The notes: generated by a model not told the origin, from the letters alone. A stretch of 64,000 bases of DNA from JACRCT01 sp049841135 (GCA_049841135.1 JASGHK010000004.1:1922001-1986000); one strand, 5' to 3'. Numbered from the stretch's first letter, positions 1-9,682 are shown. Made by a program: numbers and translations.

Positions 1-343
1 GAACTGACGGCTGCGGTGAAGGCGGCGATGTAGGTTCGGCTCCTCCAGAATCGGGTTGAGGTCCGCGCAGGGCACCGAAAACATCAGCATCTACGGCTAC
101 TTGGCGGCCACTTTCGAGGCTTCAGGAAGGCACCTGTGGGCTCCTGGGCGGCTCGTGGTGAGGCCGTCCAAGGGCCAGTCCCATTGAAATAGGGCTAACC
201 GGTCATCCCGACCTCTGAAGGCCACCTTGGGCCCCAGGCGGCCTGTTGAGCCGTTTTGGGCCCACCCGCCGCCCCACCGGAGCCCGAGCCCAGCCCGTCA
301 CGGCGCGTGACGCCGATCACGCTCCGGCTAGAATGCGCCGCCC
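1..343. other. Leading segment with no recognisable gene
   Basis: I see no convincing coding sequence, RNA gene or repeat here. The open frames that cross it are low-complexity, rich in proline, arginine and alanine, and run on into the antisense of queG. It probably contains the queG promoter and the end of an upstream gene that lies outside the window. Confidence 0.5.
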
Positions 344-1358
344 ATGCTCCCGGCCACCGACGTGCTGAAGGTTGCCCGCGAAGCGGGGTTCCACTTCGCC
401 GGTCTCGCACGCGCCGAGGCCCTCGACGGCCAGCACCTCGACCGCTGGCTCGAGCGCGGCATGGCGGCCTCGATGGCCTGGATGGCCGAGCGCCGCGCCG
501 AGCGCCTCGATCCGCGCGTGCTGTTCCCGGGCGCCAAGACGGTGCTGGCCCTCGGCTGCTGCGTGCGGCACCGCGGCCAGCGCCCCCACTCACCCATCGC
601 GCGCTACGCCCAGGGCCGGGACTACCACGCCACGATGCGCGACCGCCTTCGCGCGCTGCGCCGCGCCCTCGCCCATCTCGCTCTGCCGCCTTCGACTCCC
701 GTCAAAGACTACGCCGAGGTCGACACCGGTCCGGTGCTGGAGAAGATCTGGGCCCAGCGCGCCGGCCTGGGGTGGATCGGCAAGAACGGCATGCTCATCG
801 TGCCGGGCCACGGCTCGCACGTGGCGCTCGCGGTGATGCTGCTCGACACCGAGGTCGACCGCTACGACGCGCCTGCGGTCGAGCACTGCGGACGCTGCGA
901 GGCCTGCCTCTCCGGCTGCCCGACCCGCGCCATCGTCGAGCCCGGCGTCGTCGACTCGCGGCGGTGCCTGTCGTACCAGACCATCGAGGACCACGGCGCC
1001 TACGCCGGCCACCTGCGCGAGCAGACCCGCCAGGCCTTCGGCTGCGACGCCTGCCAGGACGTCTGTCCGTGGAACAAGGCGGACCACGCCTGTGACGACG
1101 CGAGGTTCGAGCCGCGACCGGTCGCGAGCCTGGAGCCTCGTGGAGCTTGCCCTGCTCGACCGGCCCCGCTTCGAAGAGCTGACGCGCGGCACGGCCGTGG
1201 CCCGGGCGCGCTTCGAGGGCCTGCGCCGCAACGCTGCCGTCGCCCTGGGCGCGCGCCGGGATCCCGAGGCTGGAAGGCTCGCCGCGCTCGTCGACGATCC
1301 CGACGAGACCGTCCGTGACGCCGCGCGCTGGGCGCTGGAGAAGGCGAAGGCGGGATGA
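344..1358 (+). CDS. queG: Epoxyqueuosine reductase QueG (one-base frameshift)
   Basis: Cobalamin- and Fe-S-dependent enzyme that reduces epoxyqueuosine to queuosine in tRNA wobble modification. The frame opened at 344 carries both ferredoxin-like cysteine clusters, CGRCEACLSGCPT and CDACQDVCPWN, and the tract GWIGKNGML typical of the family. After about position 1128 this frame degenerates, while the +1 frame continues with SLVELALLDRP and a HEAT-like C-terminal tail ending at 1358. Removing one C at 1129-1130 (GCGAGCCTGG to GCGAGCTGG) restores one continuous product, reading VASWSLVEL across the junction. I therefore infer a sequencing indel rather than a real loss of function. The stop overlaps the start of the following transporter gene by four bases (ATGA), so the two are probably co-transcribed. 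Confidence 0.88.
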
Positions 1359-2227
1359 AGTCGCGCAACCCCGTCTACCTGGCGCTCGCGTGCCAGGTGC
1401 TCATCAGCGCCGGCACGTACGTGCTGGCCAAGCTCGCGCTGACGAGCTTCGCGGGCCTCGAGGTCCTGTTCCTGCGCTTCGCGCTGACCCTGCCGCTGTT
1501 CGTGGGGCTGCTCCTGGCGCGCCCGGCGCCTCGGATCCCGCCGCGCAAGCAGTGGGGCACCTTCTTCCTGCTGGGGCTCGTGGGCTTGCCGCTCAACCAA
1601 GGCTTCTTCCTCGTCGGGCTCGAGCGCTCGACGCCGACGCACGCCGGGCTGATGTACGCGCTCTCGCCGCTGGTCGTGTTCCTGATCTCCGTGGCCCTGC
1701 GGCGCGAGAAGGCGACGCGGCTCCGGGCGGCCGGCCTCGCTCTCGCCTTCGCGGGGGTCGCCGTCGTCCTCCACGATCGCGGCAGCGGCGACGAGGCGCG
1801 GGCCTACCTGGGCGACGCGCTCATCTCGTGCGGCGTGCTCTCCTGGGCGCTCTACTCGGTCCTGGGGCGCCCGCTGGCCGCCGAGCACGGAGGCATCCGG
1901 GTCACGTGCTGGACGGCGGTCATCGGCAGCGTCGCGAGCCTGCCGCTGTTCCCGGTGTTCGTGCACACCGAGCACCTCGCCGCTGCGACTCCTGCCTCCT
2001 GGCTCGCGCTGCTGTTCCTGTGCGTCTTCACCTCCTTCATCAGCTACCTGCTCTGGTACTTCGCGCTGGCGAGATTGGAGGCGTCCCGGGTGGCGGTGTG
2101 GAGCAACCTGCAACCGGTGATGACGGCCCTGCTCTCGTACTTCGCCTACGGCACGCGGATCTCGCCGTCCTTCGCCGTCGGCGGAGCGCTCGCGCTCATG
2201 GGGGTCTTCCTGACGCAGCGGGAGTAG
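1355..2227 (+). CDS. EamA/DMT-family transporter
   Basis: A 290-residue inner-membrane protein with about ten hydrophobic segments arranged as two EamA repeats, as in the drug/metabolite exporter superfamily. It opens with a hydrophobic helix and a Gly-Thr-Tyr turn (residues 10-30). The second repeat begins near YLGDALISCGVLSWALYSVLG and ends GGALALMGVFLTQRE. The substrate cannot be told from sequence; family members export amino acids, purines or other small metabolites. The ATG overlaps the queG stop, which favours translational coupling. No partner gene hints at a substrate. Confidence 0.88.
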   Translation: MKSRNPVYLALACQVLISAGTYVLAKLALTSFAGLEVLFLRFALTLPLFVGLLLARPAPRIPPRKQWGTFFLLGLVGLPLNQGFFLVGLERSTPTHAGLMYALSPLVVFLISVALRREKATRLRAAGLALAFAGVAVVLHDRGSGDEARAYLGDALISCGVLSWALYSVLGRPLAAEHGGIRVTCWTAVIGSVASLPLFPVFVHTEHLAAATPASWLALLFLCVFTSFISYLLWYFALARLEASRVAVWSNLQPVMTALLSYFAYGTRISPSFAVGGALALMGVFLTQRE

Positions 2228-2254
2228 TGGGTCTCTGGCTGCTGGCGCCTGGCG

Positions 2255-2866
2255 CTACTCCTTGGCCCAGTCGTCGCCCGAGAGGTCCTTGCCCTTCTTC
2301 TTCTTGTCCTCTTTCTTCTTCACGGGCGGGTTGTCGGCGTCGGGGTCGTTCTGGCGCGCCTTCTCGGCCTTGGCCTGCTGCCTGGCCTCCACGTCGCTCT
2401 CGGCCTCGGGCTGCTTCTTCTTGGGCCTCGGCTCGTCGTTCACCCTCGAGTCGTCGTCGTCTTTGACCCGCGACTTCGTCGGCCGCTCCGCTTCCCCTCC
2501 GACGTCTTCGTAAGGGGCCGGCTTGACGTTGGGATCCTTGTCCCTGGCGTCCTCGTGACGGTAGACGTCCGGCGGGTCGCCACGGCGAGGAGTCGAGCCC
2601 GCCTCCTGGTTCACGCGGAACTGGTTGCGCTTCTGCTCCTGGCGCATGTCTGCACAGCTCTCGAGCCGGCTCTGGCAGGTCTCCATGCAGCGGGTCAGCT
2701 CCTCGCGCATCTTCTCCATGCCGTAGTCGACGTGACAGTTCTCGAGGCACGTCTCGGCGACCTCCTCGCAACTCTCCCTGGAGGCGGCGCCCGCCCGAAC
2801 GGGCAGGAGCGTGAAGAGGAGGGCGAGGCTGGAGGCAGCGGCGAGCGGAATCCGGAGCGCTTTCAT
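2255..2866 (-). CDS. Secreted, cysteine-containing, Lys/Glu-rich protein of unknown function
   Basis: I do not recognise this family. The ATG at 2866 is preferred over an upstream start because it is followed at once by a signal peptide (MKALRIPLAAASSLALLFTL, cleavage near AGA). The mature part starts with a roughly 60-residue segment containing six cysteines in CxxxC-like spacing (SCEEVAETCLENC, RCMETCQSRLESC), which suggests a small disulfide-linked helical hairpin. The remainder is highly charged and probably disordered, ending in a lysine run and DDWAKE. It is convergent with the DMT transporter with a gap of under 30 bp, and divergent from the PhaR-like gene. Confidence 0.65.
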   Translation of the reverse strand: MKALRIPLAAASSLALLFTLLPVRAGAASRESCEEVAETCLENCHVDYGMEKMREELTRCMETCQSRLESCADMRQEQKRNQFRVNQEAGSTPRRGDPPDVYRHEDARDKDPNVKPAPYEDVGGEAERPTKSRVKDDDDSRVNDEPRPKKKQPEAESDVEARQQAKAEKARQNDPDADNPPVKKKEDKKKKGKDLSGDDWAKE

Positions 2867-3030
2867 CGCTTTCAAGGATCGCGCTTTGTCGCCCAGCACG
2901 CCAGCCTGGGCCTGCCCCACCTGCCGCCTCTCACCCAAGGAGGTGCGCGCGGGCGCTGGGCGGGTTACCTTGACTCTGCTCGCTAAACGCCGAGAATCAC
3001 CGCCCAAATCCGTTCCCCGAGGAACAGCCT

Positions 3031-3690
3031 ATGACGGACGTGGAGCAGACCGCGGATGCCCGGAAGGAGCCGAAGGTCATCAAGCGCTACACGAACCGGA
3101 AGCTCTACGACACCGTCGAGAGCCGGTACGTCACGCTCGACGAGATCTCGGAGATGATCAAGGCCGGCTCCGAGGTCCGGATCGTCGACAACCGCTCCAA
3201 GGAAGACCTGACCTCGGTCACCCTCGCCCAGATCATCTTCGAGGAGGAGAAGAAGCGCTCGAAGATGCCGCTGGGCATGCTGCGCGACATCATCCGCCAC
3301 AGCGGCGAGACCCTCAGCGGCTTCCTGCAGACCCAGGTCGGCCAGGCCGGCCAGAAGCTGGCGTCGATCAAGGAGGAGGCCGAGGTCCTGCGCGACCGCA
3401 TCCTGCGCCGCGAGGAGTCGGCCCGGGCCGCCGCGGCCGCCGCCGGCGAGCCCGACCCCAGCGACCCGTCCGTGGTGCCCCAGGGCAAGCCCAACGCCAT
3501 CGACCAGGCCAAGGAGATGGTGGCCCAGAGCCAGCGCGCGGTGGAGGACTGGCAGAAGCGCCTCGACGAGCGGGTGCGCCAGGCGGTGGAGAACGTCACC
3601 AGCCTCGCCGCCCTCGCCAAGGACCTCGCCTCGCTCGAGAAGCGGATCGCCGAGCTGGAGAAGCGCCTGGACGACGCCGAGTCGAAGTAG
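3031..3690 (+). CDS. Polyhydroxyalkanoate synthesis regulator (PhaR-type DNA-binding protein)
   Basis: The N-terminal 65 residues match the PHB/PHA accumulation regulator DNA-binding domain: VIKRYTNRKLYDT, then YVTLDEISEMI, then EVRIVDNRSKEDLT. In characterised relatives this domain represses phasin genes and senses PHA granules. The rest (219 residues in all) is a long amphipathic, coiled-coil-like region rich in Glu, Lys and Ala, ending in SLEKRIAELEKRL. An alanine/proline linker sits near residue 140. No PHA synthase is in view, so the PHA role rests on family knowledge alone. In Myxococcota this fold is often annotated generically. Confidence 0.85.
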   Translation: MTDVEQTADARKEPKVIKRYTNRKLYDTVESRYVTLDEISEMIKAGSEVRIVDNRSKEDLTSVTLAQIIFEEEKKRSKMPLGMLRDIIRHSGETLSGFLQTQVGQAGQKLASIKEEAEVLRDRILRREESARAAAAAAGEPDPSDPSVVPQGKPNAIDQAKEMVAQSQRAVEDWQKRLDERVRQAVENVTSLAALAKDLASLEKRIAELEKRLDDAESK

Positions 3691-3833
3691 CCTCTCCCAC
3701 CCTTTCCAAGAGCGGACGTCCAGGGCCATCCCCTCAATCGAGGGGGTGGCCTTTCGCGTCAGGGCTGCCCACCTTCGCCGCCGACTCGCCTCCCTCTTTC
3801 GGGGAGGCCTTGCCCTCGAGGGGAGGAGGCCGG

Positions 3834-5000
3834 ATGGATCCGCGAAGGATGCTCGCCAACGCTTCGGACAACGCCAGCACGCTGTTGCGCTCGCGCAGGT
3901 CCGGGAACTGGAAGGTGACCGCCTCGCTGCTCGGCCCGGCGGTGCGCGGCTACGTCCTGCAGCGCGGCAAGTCCGCCAACGTCTGCCGCATGGAGCCGGG
4001 CCATCAGGCCTGCATGATCTTCAGCTACCTGCAGGACATGCCCGAGCTGTCCCGGCTGTACGCCGCCGCCAAGCAGTCGCAGTGGGACGGCGCGACCGCG
4101 CTGGACTGGACGACCGCGGTCGACCCGCACGACGAGGAGCACGAGCTCATCAGCGACGAGATCCTCCCCTTGCGCAACCTGCCCGGCTACCGGGCGATGA
4201 CCAAGCACGAGCAGCAGCGCCAGCGCCACGCGCTGCTGGCCTGGCTGCTCTCCCAGTTCCTGCACGGCGAGCAGGGCGCGCTCCTGGCCGCCTGCCAGGT
4301 CACCGAGGCCGTCGGCTGGACCGAGGGCAAGCTCTTCGGCTCGACCCAGGTGGTGGACGAGGGACGGCACGTGGAGGTCTTCCACCGCTACCTGACCGAG
4401 AAGCTGGGCAAGACCTACCCGGTCAACGACAACCTCTACGTCATCATGGACGCGCTGCTCTCCGACCGGCGCTGGGACATCAAGTTCCTGGGGATGCAGA
4501 TCCTCATCGAGGGCCTGGCGCTGGGCTCGTTCGGCACCATCCGCAACTTCACCCGCGAGCCGCTCCTGCAGGAGCTGCTGCGGCGGATCATCACCGACGA
4601 GGCGCGCCACGTGCACTACGGCGTCGTCGCCCTGCGCGACTGGTACGGCCGGGTGCTGCCCGAGCGCGAGCGCAGGGAGCGCGAGGACTGGGCGTTCGAG
4701 GTGGTGCTGATGATGCGCGACCGCTTCCTGGCCCACGAGTACTACGAGGAGCACTGGGCGCACGCGATGCGCCGCAGCGCCTGGGACCGCGCCGTCGCCG
4801 ACTCGGACTTCATGGCCTTCTTCCGGCGCACCATGCTCAAGCGCGTGGTGCCCAACCTCAAGCGCATCCACCTGCTCTCCGACCGGATCCGCCCGCACTA
4901 CGCGCGCGAGGGGATGCTGGCCTGGGAGAACGAGCGGGCCGCGCCGGACCTCTCGGCCGAGGACCTGCTCGAGGGCGAGCGGCCGCGAGCCGAGGGCTGA
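3834..5000 (+). CDS. Diiron ferritin-like (R2/AurF-like) protein
   Basis: A 388-residue soluble helical protein. The ATG at 3834 is chosen because GGGAGGAGG lies just upstream. A complete carboxylate-bridged diiron set is visible: E146 (in HGEQ), E176 and H179 (in DEGRH), E226 (in LIEGL), E256 and H259 (in DEARH). This E, ExxH, E, ExxH pattern is that of ribonucleotide-reductase R2-like and N-oxygenase-like oxidases. The length exceeds bacterioferritin, so an oxidase or oxygenase is likelier than iron storage. The substrate is unknown, and no biosynthetic cluster surrounds it that would suggest N-oxygenation of a specific product. Confidence 0.75.
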   Translation: MDPRRMLANASDNASTLLRSRRSGNWKVTASLLGPAVRGYVLQRGKSANVCRMEPGHQACMIFSYLQDMPELSRLYAAAKQSQWDGATALDWTTAVDPHDEEHELISDEILPLRNLPGYRAMTKHEQQRQRHALLAWLLSQFLHGEQGALLAACQVTEAVGWTEGKLFGSTQVVDEGRHVEVFHRYLTEKLGKTYPVNDNLYVIMDALLSDRRWDIKFLGMQILIEGLALGSFGTIRNFTREPLLQELLRRIITDEARHVHYGVVALRDWYGRVLPERERREREDWAFEVVLMMRDRFLAHEYYEEHWAHAMRRSAWDRAVADSDFMAFFRRTMLKRVVPNLKRIHLLSDRIRPHYAREGMLAWENERAAPDLSAEDLLEGERPRAEG

Positions 5001-5115
5001 GCGGCCGCCGGGACGTCGCGCTCGTCGTCATCCCCCGAATCCCGGCGCACCGCGAGAGGTGCGCCGGAGGGGTCTGGTATCCTCGGTCATCGCAGGGCTC
5101 GCTCCCGAGGTGACC

Positions 5116-8025
5116 ATGCTTGCCAGGCTCGCGTTGCTGTCGATGCTCGCATTGTGGCTGCTGGCTCCCGCCCGTGCCGAAGCCGTGGCGTGCACGACCA
5201 GCTGCAGCCACGGGACGTGCGACACCGCCGTCGGCAAGTGCTCCTGCAACGACGGCTGGTCGGGCGACGACTGCAACACCACCTGCCCTGCCGGTTCCTA
5301 CTGCCCGGCGGGCGTCGGCGGCACCCCGATCGCCTGTCCCGCCGGAACCTTCGGGTCCGGGACGGGCCTGTCGGTTCCGACGTGCTCCGGGTTCTGCACC
5401 GCTGGGTACTACTGCGACGCGGGCTCGACCTCGGCGACGCAGCACGACTGCCCGGCGGGCAGCTACTGCCCCACCGGGACCGGGACGCCCCTCCCTTGCA
5501 CGCCCGGCCACTTCTGCGGCGCGAAGGCTTCGACCGAGACGGCGTGCCTGGCCGGCACCTACGGCGCGACCTTCGGCCTGCAGACCAACGCCTGCAGCGG
5601 GCTCTGCGACGCCGGGCGCTACGGCACGCTCGCCGGCCAGACCGCCTCGACGTGCCAGGGCGAATGCCAGGCGGGCTACTACTGTCCGGCCGGCTCGACG
5701 GTCCCCACGGCGAACGGGTGCCCGGCGGGCTCCTACTGCCCGGCGGGGAGCGGCTCGCCCATCCCCTGCCCCATCGGCTCCTACTGCCCGGCGACCAGCG
5801 GCTCGCCCATCACCTGCACCGCCGGCTTCTATTGCCCGGGCGCCGGCGGATCGCCCGTCGCCTGCCCATCCGGCTCCTATTGCCCGGCGGGGAGCGGCTC
5901 GCCCGTCACCTGCCCCATCGGCTCGTTCTGCCTGGCCAGCTCCGACACCCCGAGCCCATGCCCCGCCGGGACCTACGGCTCCGCCACAGGGCTGAAGACC
6001 GCGGCCTGCTCCGGCCAGTGCCAGGCCGGCTCCTATGGCTCGAACACCGGGCTGACCACCGCGGCGTGCGACGGTCTGTGTGACGCCGGCCGGTACGGCA
6101 GTGCCGGGCAGACCAACGCCCAGTGCTCCGGGCCATGCGCCGCCGGACGCTGGGGCGGCCCCGGTCAGACCACGGCACAGTGCGCCGGCCCCTGCGACGC
6201 CGGCCGGTACGGCCAGTCCGGGCAGACGACCTCCCAGTGCTCCGGGCCGTGCGCGGCCGGCCACTACTGCCACGCAGGGGCGACGAGCGACACCGAGCAC
6301 GACTGCGGCCTGGGCAACTACTGTCCCGAGGGCTCCGGCGCGGCCATCGCCTGCCCCGCCGGCAGGTACGGGTCGACAATCAACCTCTCCGACAGCGGCT
6401 GCTCCGGGCCGTGCGCGGCCGGCTACTACTGCCACGAAGGCGCGAGCAACAGCCTCGAGCACAGCTGCGGCAACGGGAACTACTGCCCCGCCGGATCGAG
6501 CTCGCCGACCCCGTGCCCCGCTGGCAAGTACGGCTCGACCGGCACCCTGAGCACCGCCGCCTGCACCGGCGACTGCACCGCCGGCTACTACTGCCCGGCC
6601 GGATCCAACAGCGCGACGGAGCAGGACTGTGGCGCCGGCAGCTACTGCCCCGCAGGCACGCCGGCGCGGCTCCCTTGCCCGGGCGGGACGTACGGCAGCG
6701 CCAACCGCCTCAAGGACGCGAGCTGCTCCGGGCCGTGCAAGGTCGGGTACTACTGCGGAGCGGGCTCGACCACCGACCAGGGCCAGGGCCAGTGCACGGC
6801 CGGCTACTACTGTCCCCCGGGCTCGGCGACGCCCACCGCCACCCCCTGCGGCTTCGGCCACTACTGCCCCGCCGGGACGGCGAACCCGCTCGAGTGCCCG
6901 GCCGGGACCTACGGCGCGACCGAGACGCTCGCCACCGCCGCCTGCACCGCGCCGTGCCCCGCCGGCAAGTTCTCGACGGCGGCCGCGACGACCTGCAACG
7001 ACTGCCAGGCCGGCACCTTCTCCGGAGCGGGCGCCGCCGGCTGCACCGACTGCCCGGCCGGCACGTGGTCCAGCCAGGGGTTGTCGAGCTGCACCGACTG
7101 CACGGCCGGCACGTACGCGGCGCTGCCGGGCTCCGCCTCGTGCGTCCCCTGCCCGGCCGGAAGCTTCACCTCGACGCCGAAGACGGTGGCCTGTACGCCC
7201 TGCGCCGCGGGGACCTTCTCCGAGTCGGGCGCCAACCAGTGCACCGGCTGCCCCGCGGGCACCTTCTCGCCCGACGGCGGCGCGGCCCTGTGCACCAACT
7301 GCCCCGCCGGGACGTTCGCCGCGGGCGTGGGCGGGAGCACCTGCGCCCCCTGCGCCGCGGGCAGCTCCTCGACCACGGGTCAGGGCAGCTGCACCGCTTG
7401 CCCCGCCGGTGCTCGCTCCGACGAGGGCGACCCGTCGTGTACGCCCTGCGAGCCCGGCACGTTCGCCGGCTCGACCGGATCGGCCACGTGCGGGAGCTGC
7501 GGCCCGGGGACCTTTGCCCAAGGGGTCGGATCGGCGGAATGCGCTCCTTGCCCGGCGGGCTCCTTCGCCACCGGCGGTGCCATCACCTGCAACCCGTGCA
7601 GCTGCGACGACGAGGACCCCTGCACCCGCGACGAGTGCGACTCGATCTCCGGCCTCTGCCACAACCCGGACATCTCCGGCTGCTGCGTGGCGGACAGCCA
7701 GTGCCTCGACTCCGACTCGTGCACGCTCGACCAGTGCGACCCTGGCACGCATCGGTGCGTGCACCCGCCCGATCCAGAGTGCGGCCCGGTCGATGCGGGG
7801 CTGGAGGATGCCGGCCCGCCGGACGGAACGGTCGTCGCCGACGATGCAGCGCGCCCGGAGGACGGAAGCACGCCAGGGCAGGACGCGGACATCACCTCTA
7901 CCCCCGATGGCGGAGAGCCGGTGGTCTTCGACCTGGGCGGCTGCGGCTGCTCGACGGGCAACGCCGGCGCCAGCGGAGTCCTGGCGCTGGTCCTGCTCGC
8001 CTGGGGGCTGAGGCGCCGGCGCTGA
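5116..8025 (+). CDS. Secreted cysteine-rich repeat protein with MYXO-CTERM sorting tail
   Basis: A 969-residue exported protein. The ATG at 5116 has GAGGTGACC upstream and gives a clear signal peptide (MLARLALLSMLALWLLAPARA). Next comes an EGF-like unit (residues about 26-55). After it lie more than thirty short CPAG-type cysteine repeats (GSYCPAG, GYYCPAG, CPAGTFS) resembling GCC2/GCC3 ephrin-receptor-like modules. After residue 830 the spacing changes to an SCDDEDPCTRDECD block. A low-complexity Asp/Gly/Pro linker follows, then the MYXO-CTERM tail: GGCGCSTGN, a hydrophobic helix, and RRRR at the C terminus. That tail directs processing and surface anchoring in Myxococcota. The biological role is unknown; adhesion is plausible. 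Confidence 0.85.
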   Translation: MLARLALLSMLALWLLAPARAEAVACTTSCSHGTCDTAVGKCSCNDGWSGDDCNTTCPAGSYCPAGVGGTPIACPAGTFGSGTGLSVPTCSGFCTAGYYCDAGSTSATQHDCPAGSYCPTGTGTPLPCTPGHFCGAKASTETACLAGTYGATFGLQTNACSGLCDAGRYGTLAGQTASTCQGECQAGYYCPAGSTVPTANGCPAGSYCPAGSGSPIPCPIGSYCPATSGSPITCTAGFYCPGAGGSPVACPSGSYCPAGSGSPVTCPIGSFCLASSDTPSPCPAGTYGSATGLKTAACSGQCQAGSYGSNTGLTTAACDGLCDAGRYGSAGQTNAQCSGPCAAGRWGGPGQTTAQCAGPCDAGRYGQSGQTTSQCSGPCAAGHYCHAGATSDTEHDCGLGNYCPEGSGAAIACPAGRYGSTINLSDSGCSGPCAAGYYCHEGASNSLEHSCGNGNYCPAGSSSPTPCPAGKYGSTGTLSTAACTGDCTAGYYCPAGSNSATEQDCGAGSYCPAGTPARLPCPGGTYGSANRLKDASCSGPCKVGYYCGAGSTTDQGQGQCTAGYYCPPGSATPTATPCGFGHYCPAGTANPLECPAGTYGATETLATAACTAPCPAGKFSTAAATTCNDCQAGTFSGAGAAGCTDCPAGTWSSQGLSSCTDCTAGTYAALPGSASCVPCPAGSFTSTPKTVACTPCAAGTFSESGANQCTGCPAGTFSPDGGAALCTNCPAGTFAAGVGGSTCAPCAAGSSSTTGQGSCTACPAGARSDEGDPSCTPCEPGTFAGSTGSATCGSCGPGTFAQGVGSAECAPCPAGSFATGGAITCNPCSCDDEDPCTRDECDSISGLCHNPDISGCCVADSQCLDSDSCTLDQCDPGTHRCVHPPDPECGPVDAGLEDAGPPDGTVVADDAARPEDGSTPGQDADITSTPDGGEPVVFDLGGCGCSTGNAGASGVLALVLLAWGLRRRR

Positions 8026-8222
8026 GCGGGTCGAGCGGCCGCGCCGGAGGGCGAAGGGTGGAAGCGGACCCGGGCAGGAATGCCGGCGGCTGAAGCCGCG
8101 CCTGACATTTCGAAGCCCGCCTGCGCAGGCTGGGTGGTGAAGGATTGGCACGCGCCGGCTGGACCGTCAGCCGAGGAGGAGGCCGGCGCCGAGGCCCGAG
8201 GCCCCGAGGCCCCGAGGCCCGA

Positions 8223-8933
8223 CTAAAGGCTGAAGTCGGGCGGCGGCACGCCTCTGGGGGCGTGCGTCCAATCCACCTCGTGGAAGAGCCACTCCTCGAA
8301 CCAGTCGGCGGCGAGGCGGGCGACCATCCCCAGCGCGCCCGCCTCCTCGAACAGATGCCCCGCGCCCGGGACGATGGCGAGGCGGCTGTGCGCGTTGGCG
8401 AGCTGGTCGAGCGCTACGCGGTTGAGCGCGAGGACGGGCTCGTCCGCGCCTCCCACCACGAGCAGCGTCGGGGCCTTCGCCTGGGTGAGCGCCTCGCCGG
8501 CGAGGTCGACGCGACCGCCGCGAGAGACGATGGCCGAGACCTGGTCGGGCCTGCGCCAGGCGGCGATGAGCGCCGCCGCGGCTCCGGTGCTGGAGCCGAA
8601 CAGGCCCAGCCGCAGCGCGCGCGCATCGGGCTGCCGGGCAATCCACCCCAGGGCGTCCACCACCCGGCTCGAGAGCAGGTCGAGGTCGAAGCGCAACCGG
8701 CGAGTCTGCAGATCCAGCTCCGCTTCCTCGGGCGTCAGCAGGTCGAACAGCAACGTGCCCAGCCCGCGCGCGCCGATGCTCCCCGCGACCTGCTGGTTGC
8801 GGGGACTGAAGCGCCCGCTGCCGCTGCCGTGGACGAACAGGACCATCCCGCGCGGATGGTCGGGCATCTGCAGCAGCCCCTCGAGCTCCACCGCCCCGGC
8901 GATGATCCGCACCTGCCTGCCTTGCTGCGCCAT
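8223..8933 (-). CDS. Alpha/beta hydrolase (dienelactone-hydrolase-like)
   Basis: A 236-residue cytosolic alpha/beta hydrolase. It shows the oxyanion-side motif VLFVHGSGSG, a nucleophile elbow GSSTG near residue 113, an acidic residue in VVGGADEPV and the catalytic histidine in GAGHLFEE. It lies 26 bp downstream of a phosphoribosyltransferase on the same strand. In many bacteria these two families are adjacent or fused, and the function of the pair is not settled. The substrate is unknown. Confidence 0.85.
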   Translation of the reverse strand: MAQQGRQVRIIAGAVELEGLLQMPDHPRGMVLFVHGSGSGRFSPRNQQVAGSIGARGLGTLLFDLLTPEEAELDLQTRRLRFDLDLLSSRVVDALGWIARQPDARALRLGLFGSSTGAAAALIAAWRRPDQVSAIVSRGGRVDLAGEALTQAKAPTLLVVGGADEPVLALNRVALDQLANAHSRLAIVPGAGHLFEEAGALGMVARLAADWFEEWLFHEVDWTHAPRGVPPPDFSL

Positions 8934-8959
8934 GACGTGCCCCCGTCTCCCCGGCCGCG

Positions 8960-9628
8960 CTAGGCCTCCGCCCGCGCCGGACGCCGGGCACGGGAGAGGA
9001 GCGAGCGCACCTCGTCGTCGGTGACCTGGTGGAAGTCGCGGTACCAGGAGCCGACGCTGTCGAAGTCCTCGGGCGTCTCCAGGCAGACGAGGTCCTGCAC
9101 CTGCGGGGTCAGCCGCTCGCAGACCTCGCGCGGCGCGACCGGGACCGCGACCACGACCGAGCTCGGCCCATGCCGGCGCACCGCCTCGACCGCGGCGAGC
9201 ATCGTCGAACCGGTGGCGAGGCCGTCGTCCACCAGCACCAGCGGCCGCCCGCTCAGCTCCCGCTCCAGCGGCGGCCGGTCCTGGCGGAACGCCCGCTCAC
9301 GGCGCTCGAGCTCGGCCAGCTCGCGCAGCGCGACTCTCTCCAAGGTCTCTTGGGGGACGCCCAGGATCCGCACGAGGTCGCGGTTGAGCGCCACGACGCC
9401 ACCGGTGGCCAGCGCCCCCATCGCCAGCTCCTCCTGGCCGGGGACCCCCAGCTTGCGCACCAGGAAGACGTCGAGCGGCAGGTCGAGCGCTTGGGCTATC
9501 TCGAACGCGACCGGGACACCGCCCCGCGGCAGCGCCAGGACGAGCGTCCGCTCCGGTAGACGGAGGTCGGCCAGCCGGTGGGCGAGCTGGCGACCGGCTG
9601 CCGGCCTGTCCTCGAAGATCTCGACCAT
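8960..9628 (-). CDS. Phosphoribosyltransferase family protein
   Basis: Type I phosphoribosyltransferase fold with the PRPP-binding loop VLVDDGLATGST and an upstream ALPRGGVPVA loop. The ATG at 9628 (MVEIFEDR) is preferred to a TTG six codons upstream. The acceptor base cannot be predicted: this subgroup is usually annotated only as phosphoribosyltransferase and typically neighbours a dienelactone-hydrolase-like gene, as here. The C-terminal tail ends in DDEVRSLLSRARRPARAEA. Confidence 0.85.
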   Translation of the reverse strand: MVEIFEDRPAAGRQLAHRLADLRLPERTLVLALPRGGVPVAFEIAQALDLPLDVFLVRKLGVPGQEELAMGALATGGVVALNRDLVRILGVPQETLERVALRELAELERRERAFRQDRPPLERELSGRPLVLVDDGLATGSTMLAAVEAVRRHGPSSVVVAVPVAPREVCERLTPQVQDLVCLETPEDFDSVGSWYRDFHQVTDDEVRSLLSRARRPARAEA

Positions 9629-9682
9629 CGTCGACCCCGGTTTCAATCTGGGGCCGGCGCTCGCCGGTTGCTCAGCCGCAGG

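Noticed and set aside
4858..8151. A 1097-codon minus-strand open frame
   Set aside because: It is the antisense of the Cys-rich repeat protein; the product is Gly/Ala/Arg-rich low complexity without a start context.
8190..8220. Short GAGGCCC tandem run as a regulatory repeat
   Set aside because: It is a short low-complexity run in an intergenic gap with no other supporting feature.
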